A DNA stretch of 64,000 nt from Taxillus chinensis (Eukaryota > Streptophyta > Magnoliopsida > Santalales > Loranthaceae). The translations under genes and the position numbers were made by a program. The notes under the pieces were generated by a model. The model did not search any database, was not told the origin of the DNA, and worked only from the letters and a program-made list of their open reading frames with translations. Positions 32,604 to 44,443 of the stretch are shown here, piece after piece (position 1 is the first letter of the stretch; each line of letters starts with the position of its first letter). The stretch is from the NCBI GenBank assembly GCA_023512835.1, contig CM042087.1, positions 17,144,853 through 17,208,852 of the forward strand, read 5' to 3'.

Positions 32604-34270
32604 AACAGGTTAACACCATGATATACAAATCGCACAACAGGTTAACACCCCCAAGTGTTACCTGACAAGCACGACAGATACTCTCAAGTATTACAATTCC
32701 ACCCAAAGGTGAAGCAACCGTCAGAGACTGACTAACTATCTCCTGGTCCAACTCTAACCCAACCACCATAGCATATGAAATAAAAGAATGGGTAGCACCA
32801 ATATCAATCAAAACTGAACAGATAGTATGAGAAATGATAATGGTACCTCTCACCACTGAAGGTCCTACTCCTGCCTCGTCCACTGGTGGAACCTCTGCCT
32901 CTCTGCTGGTGAGGGCAAAAGTCCTCCCTCGTGGCCCACTGCCACTAGCCTGGCCCATTGGGACCTTGCCCCGCTGATCAACATGACCCTGTGCCTCCCG
33001 CTGAGGTTGCTGCACCGCAGGTCGCATCTGCGTGCTCTGTGCCGGTGGCATTGACCTCTGAGATGGAGCCCCACTCCTCTGTCCCTGCTCTCTCGGACGA
33101 GGGCCTACACTGCTGGTTGAGCTAAGGGTAACACATTCCCTAGCTCCATGCCCCACTTTCCCGCATTGGAAACAGGTCATCTTTTTCCTTGGGCAGTCTC
33201 TCGATACATGCCCGGTCAAACCACAACTCCAACAAGTACCTGGCCTCCTACTGGCTGAACTCTCACGGGGCCCCACTGTCTGGCTGGAAACCCTCTGCAC
33301 CTGCCTCCTCTCAGGCTGAGCGGCACTGCTCTCCCCACTCTGTCTCTTTTTGCCCGAACCTGCCGAACCGCCCGGCCTCTAGGCTTTCGCCTGATCCTGA
33401 CCTCGCTCAATAATGAGCACCTTGTCGACCGCCTCCCAGTAGCTGGTCAACTGCATCGGTTCCAGCTGTCTTTTCAGAGATGGCTTCAAGCCCTGAATGA
33501 AGTCCTGTGTCTTCCGGCCTTCCTTTTCCCAAGCCTCAAGAGCAAACCGCCCTAAATCTGTGAAGGCCTGCACATACTCACCCACCGTTTGGCCACCCTG
33601 CTGAAGCTCATAATACTCTCTCCGTCGAGCATACTGTAACGAGCTGGGAAAATACTCCCCAAAGAAGCGCTCAACAAACTCTCTCCAACTCATCCGACTG
33701 CCATGGACAGCTCTAGTGGATTCCCACCACCTGCGTGGGATACCCAACAGATAGTGCGTCACCACGCGCACTCTCTCCTCATCTGGCACCCCGATCATAT
33801 CAAAGATATCCTCTGTCCACCTAATCCAGTCCTCGGCTACCTCGGCCGCGAACCATCCTCAAAAGTCCTGGGTGCGTGTTTCAAAAACTGCGCAGCCCAG
33901 TCCACTCCTCGTCGTGCTGGCTCTATCACGACCTCCTGCTGGTGCACATCCTGCACCACCCTCGCCTCCTGCTGCAGAGGCTGTGGCGGCTGCTGAGGCT
34001 GCTGCTGCCTCTTTAGCTCATCCACCTCTCTAGCATATCCCTCATCGAGCCCTGCATACCCTGCATGGCCTCCTGCAACTGAATCAACACCTGAGCCAAA
34101 TCAGGTCCCACAATGGGAGCTGACGTTCTCTGCTGCGGCCTCTGCTGCCCATGGTGCCCCGACTCTATCGTGGGCTCCTCTGCCGGACCCTGGCCTCGGA
34201 CAACTCTCCTTGGTGGCGCTATCACACTGGCCACAACAACAAACAACAAATGATCAATACTATCCCTCAT
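32548..34270 (-). pseudogene. gag-pro: Gag-pro of B, broken by frameshifts
   Basis: The start is near 34270 or at a nearby codon; the frame shifts around 34015 and again around 33800. The capsid part at 33798-33379 has VVTHYLLGIPRRWWES, FVERFFGEYFPSSLQ and FIQGLKPSLKRQLEPM. After a stop near 33379, the frame continues with CCHC knuckles CWSCGLTGHVSRDC (33234-33193) and CFQCGKVGHGAREC (33174-33133). The protease reads VLIDIGATHSFISY, with Ile at 32800-32802 after the catalytic Asp (A, in another subfamily, has the same change). A 32-base tandem duplication near 32606-32645 throws the protease C-terminus out of frame with RT. Confidence 0.82.
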
Positions 34271-34662
34271 AGGTTCTCACCACACGACCCGTTGGTCCAT
34301 ATCATGCATATAGCATCGTGTCCCCCATCAGGGTACACCACATGACCCGTAGGTCCACAACCATGCATATAGCATCGTGTCACCCCATAGGGTACACCAC
34401 ATCCAGTCCTGGCTCTCACGGCCACGTGCCATCCTGGCACCCAATGCAATCATATCACAAACAAAGACAATCTAGTGCCCTATATGCACACAATCATACC
34501 ACTAAAAATGCACCCCATGTATGCTCCTAGGATGATCTAACTGACACCAAAATAACCTAGAACACATGTAAGGACTGCGTTGATCAGGCGCCCTCCCTAC
34601 AGTTTTCCAACTCACATGGAATCAATTAACCACCCCTCACTAACCTAGGTCCACTAGACCAT
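34271..34662 (-). other. Untranslated leader of B
   Basis: About 390 bases between PBS and gag. It contains near-duplicate units around CATGCATATAGCATCGTGTC (about 34300-34320 and 34363-34383). No gene seen. Confidence 0.65.
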
Positions 34663-34674
34663 GCTCTGATACCA
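34663..34674 (-). promoter_or_regulatory. PBS of B (tRNA-iMet type)
   Basis: The minus strand reads TGGTATCAGAGC three bases after the LTR end at 34678. Confidence 0.9.
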
Positions 34675-34677
34675 ACT

Positions 34678-35360
34678 TGTCACGCCCCCGAATTCCAAGA
34701 AAACCCAGAACCAGGAACATGACTTCCCCTTGCCTGCACCCGAAAGGTCAAGGGGTTGGTAACTAACACCAATAGAGACTACACCGCGGGTGCTGTCTCA
34801 AATATGCAACCCTGTACAGTCATACATCAAGGGTAATCCTGTACTTTCCCATACATCATCATGCATACAATAAGTCAAACAGTCATACAGACATCACATC
34901 ATAAACAGTATGCAAATACAACTATCCACGGACCCATGTCCGAGATACAAACATAATACAATACACAATACAGAATACAGTACTGTATCATATATCAGAG
35001 TAGTGGGCACGTCCTCCTGGAAGAAAGTCCTCCACTAGTCTCGAGTCACACCTGAAAAAGGTAAACAACAAGTAGGGGTGAGCGACAAGCTCAGTAGGTG
35101 ACCCCAACACTCCACATCATGCAGACATACAAGTCTATACTACATGCTCTGTGTACTCGTGCACTGTGTAGTGTGCACAATCATCAGGACTCAGCCTACA
35201 GACAAACATCAGGACCTAGCCTGCCCACACAGGACAGCTTGTCCACGATCCTCAACAGGATCCCAGCTCAGGGCACTCAGCCCTACCACAGCGCTATATG
35301 CACGGACACAGTCGCCACACCGGCCTGCCCTCGGCGCATATGCCTGCCACGGCACAACGC
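34678..35360 (-). repeat. 5' LTR of B, part next to PBS
   Basis: Matches 26863-27545. It is interrupted at 35360 (...CACAACGC) by element C and resumes at 46751. Confidence 0.9.
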
Positions 35361-35702
35361 TGTAAGGACCCATATTTGAGGGGTTCTTGGAGTTAGCCTT
35401 GAGTAAGAGGCCTTGCTTTAGAGAATGAACATTAGCACAGTGATGTGCTCGTCAAATGGAGAATTTTGACTATGCTTGGGCTCGATTCGGAGATCGAGGC
35501 CCTGAGGTGTATTTTGGGAATTTCACATAAATTAAAATATCCCAAATTAATATATTTCAGAGTTTTATTTAAAATATGATTTGGGCTTAATTGTTGGGCT
35601 GTAGAGCTTAATGAAGTGGATTAGAAAACCTTGGCCTTTGGGCTTATAGATGCTGGGCTTTAAAATTAATCAAAACTACGTCGTTTTGATTATGAGGGAA
35701 AA

Positions 35703-35710
35703 TATATAAA
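35703..35710 (+). promoter_or_regulatory. TATA box of LTR C
   Basis: TATATAAA, repeated at 44786-44793 in the 3' LTR. The layout resembles a plant Pol II promoter with a GA-rich 5' leader. Confidence 0.55.
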
Positions 35711-35766
35711 GGAAAAAGGGTTCAAACTTTGGGGATCTCATTCCAAAACCCTAGCAGCCGTCACCC

Positions 35767-35801
<35 letters not shown>

Positions 35802-36372
35802 CCAGAGGAGAGGGAGACTGCTGGAAAGAGGGAGACGGCCTGAGACGGCGAGGACAATCCAAGGCCGGCGATCCAAGGATTTCTGCGGTGGACGAGAGCC
35901 CAAGAGACGTGATTGCTAGAATACAACGACCAGTTGTATTCTCTGATTTTGAGGTAGGGAATTCGTGTTCATATTCATGCCTTCTGAGAATTTTGGGTTT
36001 ATACCCTCTGATGTGTATTGAGAATTTTGGGTTTATACCCTTTGTTGCGATTACTGAGTTTGCTGGGTACGGATATGTTATGGTCCTATTCGTGTTGATG
36101 TTGAGTTTATGCCCCCACATAAACTAATATGATGATTGATTGTGAGGTTTCCAGTATATCCTGGATAATTAAAAGTGAATAAAATAATGCTGGGATGGTC
36201 TGGATGGGTAGGTCGATATGAGGGACATAGGCTGGAGTTGAAACCAGCTATGTACCCTAGCTTTCAAGTCTAATAACTCACAATCTAAACATAATTTGAG
36301 AGAGGTCTTTTAGAGAAAAGTGATTAAAACAACAAAACAAAGGTCTCGTGCAAAATATGGTCGCACGCCATA

Positions 36373-36601
36373 TTGCACGTGAAAAGCCCATTTCACGTGC
36401 AAGCCCATTTGGTCTGAAATTTTACCCCAGGCTTCCCTGAAAGGTGTAGAAAGCGGGGGAGCCAAAAACCCTTGTGCACGTGAAAAGCCTATTTCACGTG
36501 CAAGCCCAATTGGTTTGAAATTTTACCCCAACATTTCTGGAGTTGTGTAGAGGCAAGGGAGCCAAACATCCCCCGCACGTCATATGACCCATATGACGTG
36601 C
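36373..36601. repeat. Three LTR hairpins, ~100 bp apart (C)
   Basis: TTGCACGTGAAA...TTTCACGTGCAA (36373-36402), TGCACGTGAAA...TTTCACGTGCA (36475-36502) and GCACGTCATATG...CATATGACGTGC (36575-36601), with perfect 12-, 11- and 12-base arms. Spacing is 102 and 100 bases. The first two contain the G-box CACGTG. Confidence 0.92.
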
Positions 36602-37699
36602 ACCCCCTTATTTTGCCTCCACCTGGCTTCCCCATTTAGCCAGAAGGTTCTTGAGTGGAAAATAATGTAATTGGCATGAAGTCCCGGAGTTAATTTACCT
36701 AAAAACTTACCAAGAACGGTTAATGAACACCGATATAGGAAAAGAAACGTATACCGTGAAGGTTACTGAGATTGTGGTTGCACTACATGAACCGAGTGCA
36801 TTGTAAATCATATTAATACGTGTTGAGTTGTATTATGCCTGTTGAGCATCTTGTATTGAAATAAATTATGCTGCTTGGGCACCTTGTCTTGAGTTATGTG
36901 ATTGCATTTCACCGAGTTTTGTTTGAGTGCTAAATGTTGTATGCTATGGGACAGTTGTTGAGCTAGAGTCTTTAATCCATGGGACAGTTGCCAAGCTGGA
37001 ACCCTTTTAGTTACGGGATAGTCATTGGACTGGAGCCTTGGAGACGGGACAGTCACTAGCTAGACCGGAGCCTTGAGTATGGGACTGTTATATCTCCTGG
37101 AACCTCTTTCCGTAAATATGGGATGTGTTTGATGGTTTTTGTGTGTGGTTTCAACTAGTTCACTACACTAGCACAAACATCCACTAAACATGCATTCCAG
37201 TAGTGTAGGATGGGCCCAGGGAGACTTGATCCCTACGAGCCGTGGTTTGCTCACCCCTCCTTTGAATTGTTCACTTTGCAAGGGTCTAGCCGGCGATAGG
37301 TGACAGAGCCGAGGTGATTGGCCATAGAGGCTATGGGACCCTCCTTATTTGATTGTTAATGTATCTATGGCTTTGTTTTTGGTTTGAGCTATTTTGTAAA
37401 CTGAATTTGGTATTGTGGGTTTAATTGGGAGCTTTTCCCCCATTTGAGTTGTAATGGACTTGAGACCTCTTTGAAGTGAAGTAAACTGTGATATGTTATT
37501 TTGACTGGATGATGAATGTGTGTATGGTTTGAAATTAGGGGCATGTCCTTTGACATGTTAGCCCGGATGTATAGTATTGGGACAGCACCCGTTGTATAAG
37601 TCCAGCCTAGGTACTTGCACCAACCCCTTGACCCTTCGGGTGTGGGCATGGGCAGTCACTAACCGTTTCCAGGTGTAAGGAAATTGGGGCATGACAATA

Positions 37700-37711
37700 T
37701 GGTATCAGAGC
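37700..37711 (+). promoter_or_regulatory. PBS of C (tRNA-iMet type)
   Basis: TGGTATCAGAGC, three bases after the 5' LTR. Confidence 0.9.
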
Positions 37712-38255
37712 CCTCATGGTCTAGTGGACCTAGGATAATGGGGGGGGGATGATTACTTCTGAGACCCTTAGAAGATAGTATAGGGCACGCCTGATCACCG
37801 TGGACCTATCTAGTTTTCTGGGGTGTACTCAGGAGTAGTTAGACCAGGGAGTAGGACATTTGCATTTGGGTTGAGGTGCATACATGCGTGGCATTAGGGC
37901 ACTAGTTTGAATTTCTGTATAAATGTTATGAACTGCTGTGATACGTTGCTGAACATAATTGTTGAACTTGATACTGAATAATGAATGCTGAGTGATTGAG
38001 GCTGAAAGTTGATACTGAGTGTTAATGCTAAGTGTTAGAGCGGAATAATTGATGCTGAATGTTAGTACTGGATAATTGGTACTGAATGTTCTCGTTAAAT
38101 AACTGATACTGAAAGTTTATGCTGGAAGTTGATACTATGTGTGAATTGTTATTATGCAATTCTGGGCAATTACCCTATACGTGTACCTCATGGTCCATAG
38201 GAATGAGGGTGTGTAACCTGAGATACTGACTCTAGTCTTATCTAATGTGTAGAGA
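37712..38255 (+). other. Untranslated leader of C
   Basis: About 540 bases. From about 37930 to 38130 it holds short degenerate repeats of GATACTGAATGTT/GATGCTGA type. No gene seen. Confidence 0.7.
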
Positions 38256-39536
38256 ATGCCTCCTAGGAGAATAACCCGAGCTACCCCAGCTGTAGAAGAT
38301 GAGTCTTCTGCACGGGTTGGACAAGAGGGAGAACCACGAGTAGAGGGTGATGATCTCATAGAGCGGATCATGGCCCAAGTCAGAGCTTTGAGCGAGAATG
38401 TACAAGGAATGCGTGAGGACCTCAGGGGGGAGATCCTAAATGAGGTACGCCAGGAGATGCTGGCACGGCAGGCAGCGCCACCTTCCCCACCCTGTGAGGC
38501 AGAACCTCCACGCAGGCAGGAAGTGCTAGTGAGACGGGAGGAAGAAGATGTGGTGACGCGTTTCCGGAAGGAACACCCACCAAGGTTCAAGGGAGGAGCT
38601 GAACCTCTGGCAGCAGAGCATTGGCTGCGCCAGATAGAGCACATATTCTCTTTTCTCCAACCCCAGGAGGAAGATAAAGTGAGGCTGGCAGTCCGCCGGT
38701 TGGAAGAAGAAGCCCTGGAGTGGTGGCTGAGCATATCAGGGAGCCGGGACATGGAGGCCATGTCCTGGGACGAGTTCCTCCAGCTATTTCATGAGGAATT
38801 CTTCCCAGAGTCGCTGCGGTGGCAGAAAAGGGAAGAGTTCAGCAGCTTGAAGCAGGGCTCACGCTCAGTGGCTGAGTACGAGCGGGACTTTAGAGGTCTG
38901 AGTCGGTTTGCCCCAGAGGCAATATCTAGAGAGGATCTGAAGGCCCATAAATTTACCATGGGACTCAGACCTGCCCTGAAGCAAAGAGTAGAAATGCTGA
39001 GGTTGAAAACTTATGCAGAAGTCGTTGACACAGCCAAAATTGTTGAGAGAGGATTGGAGGAGGGAAGACAAGCTCATCAAGAGCGGCTGGGACAGAGTGG
39101 ACGTGACAAGCAAGGGGATTCCAAGAGACAAAAGGTTGAGTCTGGGAGTGGAACTTTTCCCAAGGACCGGGGCCAAGCTTCAATGGCTCCACCGAGGTTC
39201 CGTAGTTTTGGAGGACAGGGGGGCTCAGCTGTGAGTTTTCCCAGAGAGTGTGCTTGTTGTGGCCAGTCAGGACACCTGAAACGTGAGTGCCCCAAACAGC
39301 ACCTGTCGTGTCATGGCTGTGGGAAGACAGGGCACCTTAGAACGGTGTGTTTCAGTAAGGGGAACAGTCGGGGAGCTGGAAGTGTGACACAAGGAGGCAA
39401 AGGAGGGAGCCAATCTCTCCGAGGCCAGCACGTTCGTGGCAACCCAGTCAGGCCGGTTCTAACTATGCCAAAACACAAGGAGGATCGGAGGGGCGTCCTA
39501 GTGGACTCCAGGCTGGAGCTAAAGGGTAGGCTGTAG
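38256..39536 (+). pseudogene. gag: Gag of C, frameshifted near its end
   Basis: ATG 38256 (MPPRRITRATPAVEDESSAR) opens the longest undamaged gag in the window. The N-terminus is coiled-coil-like (RIMAQVRALSENVQGMRED), the capsid domain covers residues ~95-260, and two CCHC knuckles (CACCGQSGHLKREC, CHGCGKTGHLRTVC) lie at about residues 330-363. Compared with A, about ten bases are missing near 39415-39420, so the frame leaves the protease frame and stops at 39536. Apart from this, all 350 N-terminal residues align well with A and E. Confidence 0.85.
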
Positions 39537-41143
39537 AGGCAAGTGTTGGGGCGAGTCAAGGCAGAGCATACGCGCTTACCTCAGCACCCGCAGAGAGGGA
39601 GGATATTCCATCACCCTCCGAGGAAGACGGAGCCGGGTCTTCAGTAGTACGAGGTACTATTTTACTATCCCGTACTGTAGTTATTGTACTGTTTGATACC
39701 GGAGCATCATGCTCCCTGATTGCGGAGTCCTTGGTTGAGGGCCTTGGACTTGTTTGTGTGAGGGCTGATAGGCCTCTGTGTGTTGAGTCACCTATGGGAG
39801 GAACGGTGACAATAAACCGTGTATGTCGTGAATGCATACTTACAATTGGAGAAGTTGAACTCCAATTTGATCTTTATGTGATGCCTATGGGGACATTCGA
39901 TTTGATTCCGGGAATGGACTGGTTGTTGGCCTTTCAGGCTAAGATTGACTGCTATAGACGACGAGTGTCGTTTACTACACCCACAGGAACTTCCTGTACT
40001 ATAGTGGGTGAATGGGATAAGAATGCCGGGAGAGCAGGGCCAATGAGGGAGCTATGGGGTAATATTACCCATAGACTTGCCACTCTAACCTTCGAGGAGG
40101 AAGGTAACTTAGAGAAAAGAGCGTGGCCTGATGTGGTTGAGAGCTTCCAGGATGTGTTCCCTGGAGAGTTAGTGGAATTATCTCCACACAGGAGTACTGA
40201 GTTCACAATTGAACTGGTACCCGGGATGGGATCTATCTCCCAAGTGGCATACCGGATGGGACCTCTTGAATTGAGAGTGCTACAAAAGCAAATAAAGGAG
40301 CTTGGAGATAAAGGCTTCATTCGCCCAAGTACATCACCTTGGGGTGCACCAGTACTGTTTGCTAAGAAGGCAGACGGGTCGTTGAGACTCTGTATTGACT
40401 ACCAGAAGCTGAACCAAGTGACGGTAAAGAATAAATATCCGTTACCGAGGATTGATGACTTATTCGACCAACTAAGTGGAGCACGGTGGTTTTTGAAAAT
40501 TTATCTCCGTTCGGGGTACCATCAGCTGAGGGTCAAGATGGAGGATATCCCTAAGACTGCATTCAGGTGCAGATACGGGCATTATGAGTGGCTAGTGATG
40601 CCTTTTGGGTTTACGAATGCACCGGCAGTGTTTATGCATCTAATGAACCAGGTATTTGCCCCATATCTGGATTCCTTCGTAGTGTTGTTCATTGATGACA
40701 TCCTCGTATATTCTAAGACCCGAGAGGAGCATGGGGAACATCTGACTGTGGTGTTGCAGACACTACGAAATCATCAGTTATATGCTAAATTTAGTAAGTC
40801 TAACTTTTGGATGAGAGAGGTGCATTTCCTTGGGCACGTGGTATCTGCTGAAGGAGTAAGAGTGGACCCAACCAAGATTGAGTCTGTATCATCTTGGAAG
40901 AGGCCCACTAATGTCTTTGAGATCCGTAGTTTCTTGGGACTGGCGGGATATTACCGGCGCTTCGTGGAAGGGTTTTCACGATTGGCAGCACCGATGACAG
41001 CCCTGACATGGAAAGGAGCCAAATTTGAGTGGACGGACAAGTGTCAAAAGCTTTCGAGGAATTGAAAATTCGGCTGACCACTGCACCTGTGTTGAGTCTA
41101 CCACAAGAGGGAGTGCCTTATGAGGTATATTGTGATGCGTCCC
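39537..41143 (+). pseudogene. pol: Protease-RT of C, with lost RT catalytic Asp, interrupted by LTR D
   Basis: The protease motif [14 protein letters not shown] (about 39689-39730) is intact. RT runs from [11 protein letters not shown] through [13 protein letters not shown] and [13 protein letters not shown] to the thumb and start of RNase H. Motif A reads [14 protein letters not shown]: a Tyr codon (TAT 40502-40504) stands where B and E have Asp, one of the three essential metal-binding residues. A short deletion near 41045 shifts the frame and gives a stop at 41065. RNase H begins as VYCDAS at about 41124-41143 and is split there by the solo LTR. The protein was already dead before that insertion if the Tyr change is older. 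Confidence 0.87.
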
Positions 41144-42384
41144 TGATGGTCCCTTGGAGCCTAGAGGGGGGTGAATAGGCTCTTATCGAAACTCTTTTCT
41201 TTCTCTTAAGACACAAACACTTATCTAGTTAAGTGATAAAATCACTGTGGAAGATAACCAGATAGTGGAAATATTTTTGTTTTATTATCACAAGATAAAT
41301 ACAACAAAATAGAAGCAAGACTCTCTTACACTCTGTTTACAAATGAACTCACACACTAGCCGAATTCTATCTCCCAAAAACGCTTGTGCATACACAGGGT
41401 TAATCTTTGCTTACAAATGCACACGCGCGCTCATTCACAAATGTACAAGTATGAATATTTATACAAAACATTCCTAAGAGACAGCCTTGGAACTTGTAGT
41501 TCCGGAATGCGTTCAGCACTAACTATCCCTCGGTAATCTCTCTGCCTTGACTGCTGTGGATTGTGGAGCTCAAGATCTTGGGTTTGAAGAGTATAAGTGT
41601 CTTTGTGAGTTCCCAAATATAATTAAGGTTGTGTCCACATATCCGGGTGATCCACGTGTAAGATTCTTCAGGTTCTCAACGAGTTTGTCTTACAACGGGA
41701 CACTGCGAGCTGATAACTTTAAATGCGGTTGAGTTGAAGCAGTATCTTCTTGGTCCGGTGTAATTCTCCTTACTCCGTAGCTAATGAGGCTCGGAACCTT
41801 ACTCCATGTCAGTGATTGCTTACTCCGTATCTATTTGGTACTGGAATCCTTAGTCCGTGTCAGCGCTTCCTTACTCCGTGTGAACGAGAAGGCCGGAGTG
41901 CTTATTCCGTATCAGCGCTTCCTTACTCCGTATGTAAGTTCCTTACTCCGTATAAGTGAGTGGCCCGGATTCCTTACTCCGCATCTAATTTCCTTACTTC
42001 GTGTCTAATAAAGACTCGGGTCCTTATTCCGCATTAGTACTTCCTTACTCCGCATGTATGGAAGACTCGGATGCCTTAATCCGTGTCTTCTTTTACTTCG
42101 TGCGACCTTGTAAACCAAGACTCTTACTTAGCGTCAATTTGACTTAGTCCGCACGAATGTTTCTTATTCCGTATGTATTGGTGACTTGGTTATTTACCAA
42201 GTGTTTGACGACACTCACTCTTGTCCGGATCAGGATTATGTATCCTGTCCTTAGCTTTGCTCTCACGAGTGTATTTCCGGATTAATAACATATCTTCTGC
42301 AACGATCAAAGAAACACAAAAGATCTCAGATCAAATTATATAAGGCTTTATTAGCATTATCCAAATTCTGGGCTTGATCCAACT
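41144..42384. mobile_element. Solo LTR D in the RNase H region of C
   Basis: A 1,241-base insertion starting TGATGGTCCC and ending GATCCAACT, flanked by GTCCC at 41139-41143 and 42385-42389. The uninterrupted site is seen in E at about 54776. The sequence CCTAGAGGGGGGTGAATAGG near the left end is a widespread plant repeat motif. No gag or pol coding is inside, so this is most likely a solo LTR left by LTR-LTR recombination. The final base is T where the relative at 539 has CA. The TTACTCCGTGT array covers about 41760-42180. Confidence 0.85.
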
Positions 42385-42389
42385 GTCCC

Positions 42390-44269
42390 GAGTTGGACTG
42401 GGGTGTGTTCTGATGCAAGAATGCAAAGTCATAGCTTATGGCTCACGACAGCTGAAGCCTCATGAGCAAAATTACCCAACACACGACCTGGAGTTGGCAG
42501 CAGTGATTTTTGCCTTAAAGTTGTGGCAACACTATTTGTTGGGGGAGAAATTTGTGGTGTACACGGACCACAAAAGCCTGCAATATATTTTCACCCAGAG
42601 AGACCTGAACTTGAGGCAGAGGAGATGGGTAGAGTACCTGCAGATGTTCGATTTCACACTCTCCTATACACCTGGAAAAGGGAATATTATTGCTGACGCG
42701 CTAAGTAGAAAGGGCAAAGCTGAGGTTTCCATTAGAGAATGGAAAATGATGGAACAACTAACGATGCCAGTGTGCGGACCTGATCTTAGCGGTGGGAAAG
42801 CAGCCCTGTGCCCTATCACCGTGATGCCAGGAATTATACCAATGTGTCCGTGATGGACGGTTGGGAGACGTGGATCGTGAGGTAATCCGGGCCCAGGATA
42901 GAGGCCGGTGAGCTGTCCGAAGAGTGGACAGAAGGAGCTGAACACGAGTTGAGGTTTCAGGGGCGTTTGATAGTTCCACCCTTCCTTCGAGAGGATTTGA
43001 TGAGGGAATTTCATCATTCCCGTTTGGCTGTACACCCAGGGGGGACAAAGATGTATCATGCCGTGAGAGCACAGTTCTGGTGGCCGGGACCAAGAAGAGC
43101 GTAGTGGAATTTGTTTCCAGGTGCCTCACTTGTCGGCAAGTCAAGGCGAGCACCAACGACCTGGGGTCAATTGCAGCCCTTACCTGTGGGCCGAGTGGAA
43201 GTGGGAACACATTACCATGGACTTCGTGACAGGACTTCCCGCCACCTCTGGCCGGAAGGACATGATATGGGTCATTGTAGATCGTTTGACAAAATCAGCC
43301 CATTTCTTAGCTATTCGGGAGCGAGACTCCATTGGCACCTTAAGCCAGTTGTATATCAACGAAATTGTCAGATTGTATGGGGTACCCATGTCTATCGTTT
43401 CAGACAGAGATGCACGATTCACCTCACGATTTTGGAGTGGCTTGCAAGAAGCCTTGGGGACACGACTCAATCTGAGTACGGCTTATCACCCCGAGACTGA
43501 TGGCCAGTCAGAGAGGACCATTCAAACACTAGAAGATCTGTTGAGAGCTTGTGTGCTTGATTTTGGAGGATCGTGGGCTTCTCACCTTCCTTTGGTAGAG
43601 TTTGCCTATAATAATAGCTATCAAGCTTCTAATGGGATGGCCTCATTTGAGGCACTGTATGGTAGACCATGTCGGTCTCCATTATGTTGGGCAGAGGTTG
43701 GAGAAGTAGCCATGTTGGGACCCCAATTGGTCCAGGAGGCTACGGCCAAGGTCCAATTGATTAGGCAGCACCTTCTTACAGCTCAGAGTCGACAGAAGTC
43801 CTATGCGGACCACAGACGCCGACCATTAGAGTTTTTGGTTGGAGATCATGTGTTCATTTGTGTTTCTCCACGGAAGGGACATAAAAGATTTAGAAAGGGA
43901 TCCAAGTTATCTCCAAGATACATTGGACCGTTTGAGATTTTAAGTAGAGTTGGACCTGTTGCTTATAGGTTGGCCTTACCACCTAGTTTGAGCAGAGTTC
44001 ACAATGTTTTCCATGTATCCCAGTTATGGGCATATCATCCAGATCCCACACATGTACTGGATTGGAGTAATCTGGATATTGAGGAAGATATGATAGTTAT
44101 TGAGGCCCCAATCCGTATTTTGGATAGGCGCGAGAAGCAGCTTCGAGGAAAGACTATCCCACTGGTTCGGGTGTTGTGGCAACACCGAGGTATGGAGGAA
44201 GAGACTTGGGAACGTGAGACTGACATGCATGCTCACTACCCTGATCTGTTCGAGGACGAACAACCCTGA
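42390..44269 (+). pseudogene. pol: RNase H-integrase-chromodomain of C, partly broken
   Basis: RNase H resumes as [20 protein letters not shown] and runs through [17 protein letters not shown] and ADALSRKG to about 42760. Several indels between 42755 and 43175 then scramble the linker and the HHCC finger. From about 43180 to TGA 44267-44269 the integrase is open: [25 protein letters not shown], the Glu in [32 protein letters not shown], and the chromodomain PIRILDRREKQLRGKTIPL with MEEETWERE. Many linker indels sit at CAG/CTG sites. Confidence 0.86.
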
Positions 44270-44430
44270 AGGAGGGGAGGAAGACATAAACATCGAATCT
44301 ATTGGTACCGATTTTATTTAGTCGTTACATGGGTGCTGATCAATTATTTTGCTGTTATGTATTGGGTGCATTAATTGTGGTTGTGGTTTCCTTTCAACCC
44401 CAGCTTTCTTTTCGGGTACGAAAAGTCTTT

Positions 44431-44443
44431 AAGGGGGAGACGA
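44431..44443 (+). promoter_or_regulatory. PPT of C with upstream hairpin
   Basis: AAGGGGGAGACGA precedes the 3' LTR. CTTTTCG-GGTA-CGAAAAG at 44408-44425 is the conserved hairpin found at the same place in A, B and E. Confidence 0.8.

Larger units (their letters stand above)
35361..37696 (+). repeat. 5' LTR of C
   Basis: TGTAAGGACCC to GGGGCATGACA. TATA box TATATAAA at 35703-35710, then CCAAAACCCTAGCAGCCGTC, a GA microsatellite (about 35770-35800), a donor-like TTTTGAGGTAGGG (35949-35961), the hairpin array, units of GGGACAGT...GGAGCC (about 36945-37080), and an acceptor-like sequence ending at about 37282. No gene is supported in it. Confidence 0.92.

Noticed and set aside
35729..36127. 132-codon frame starting before the GA repeat in LTR C
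   Set aside because: Contains (RE)n from the microsatellite and is broken in the paired LTR.
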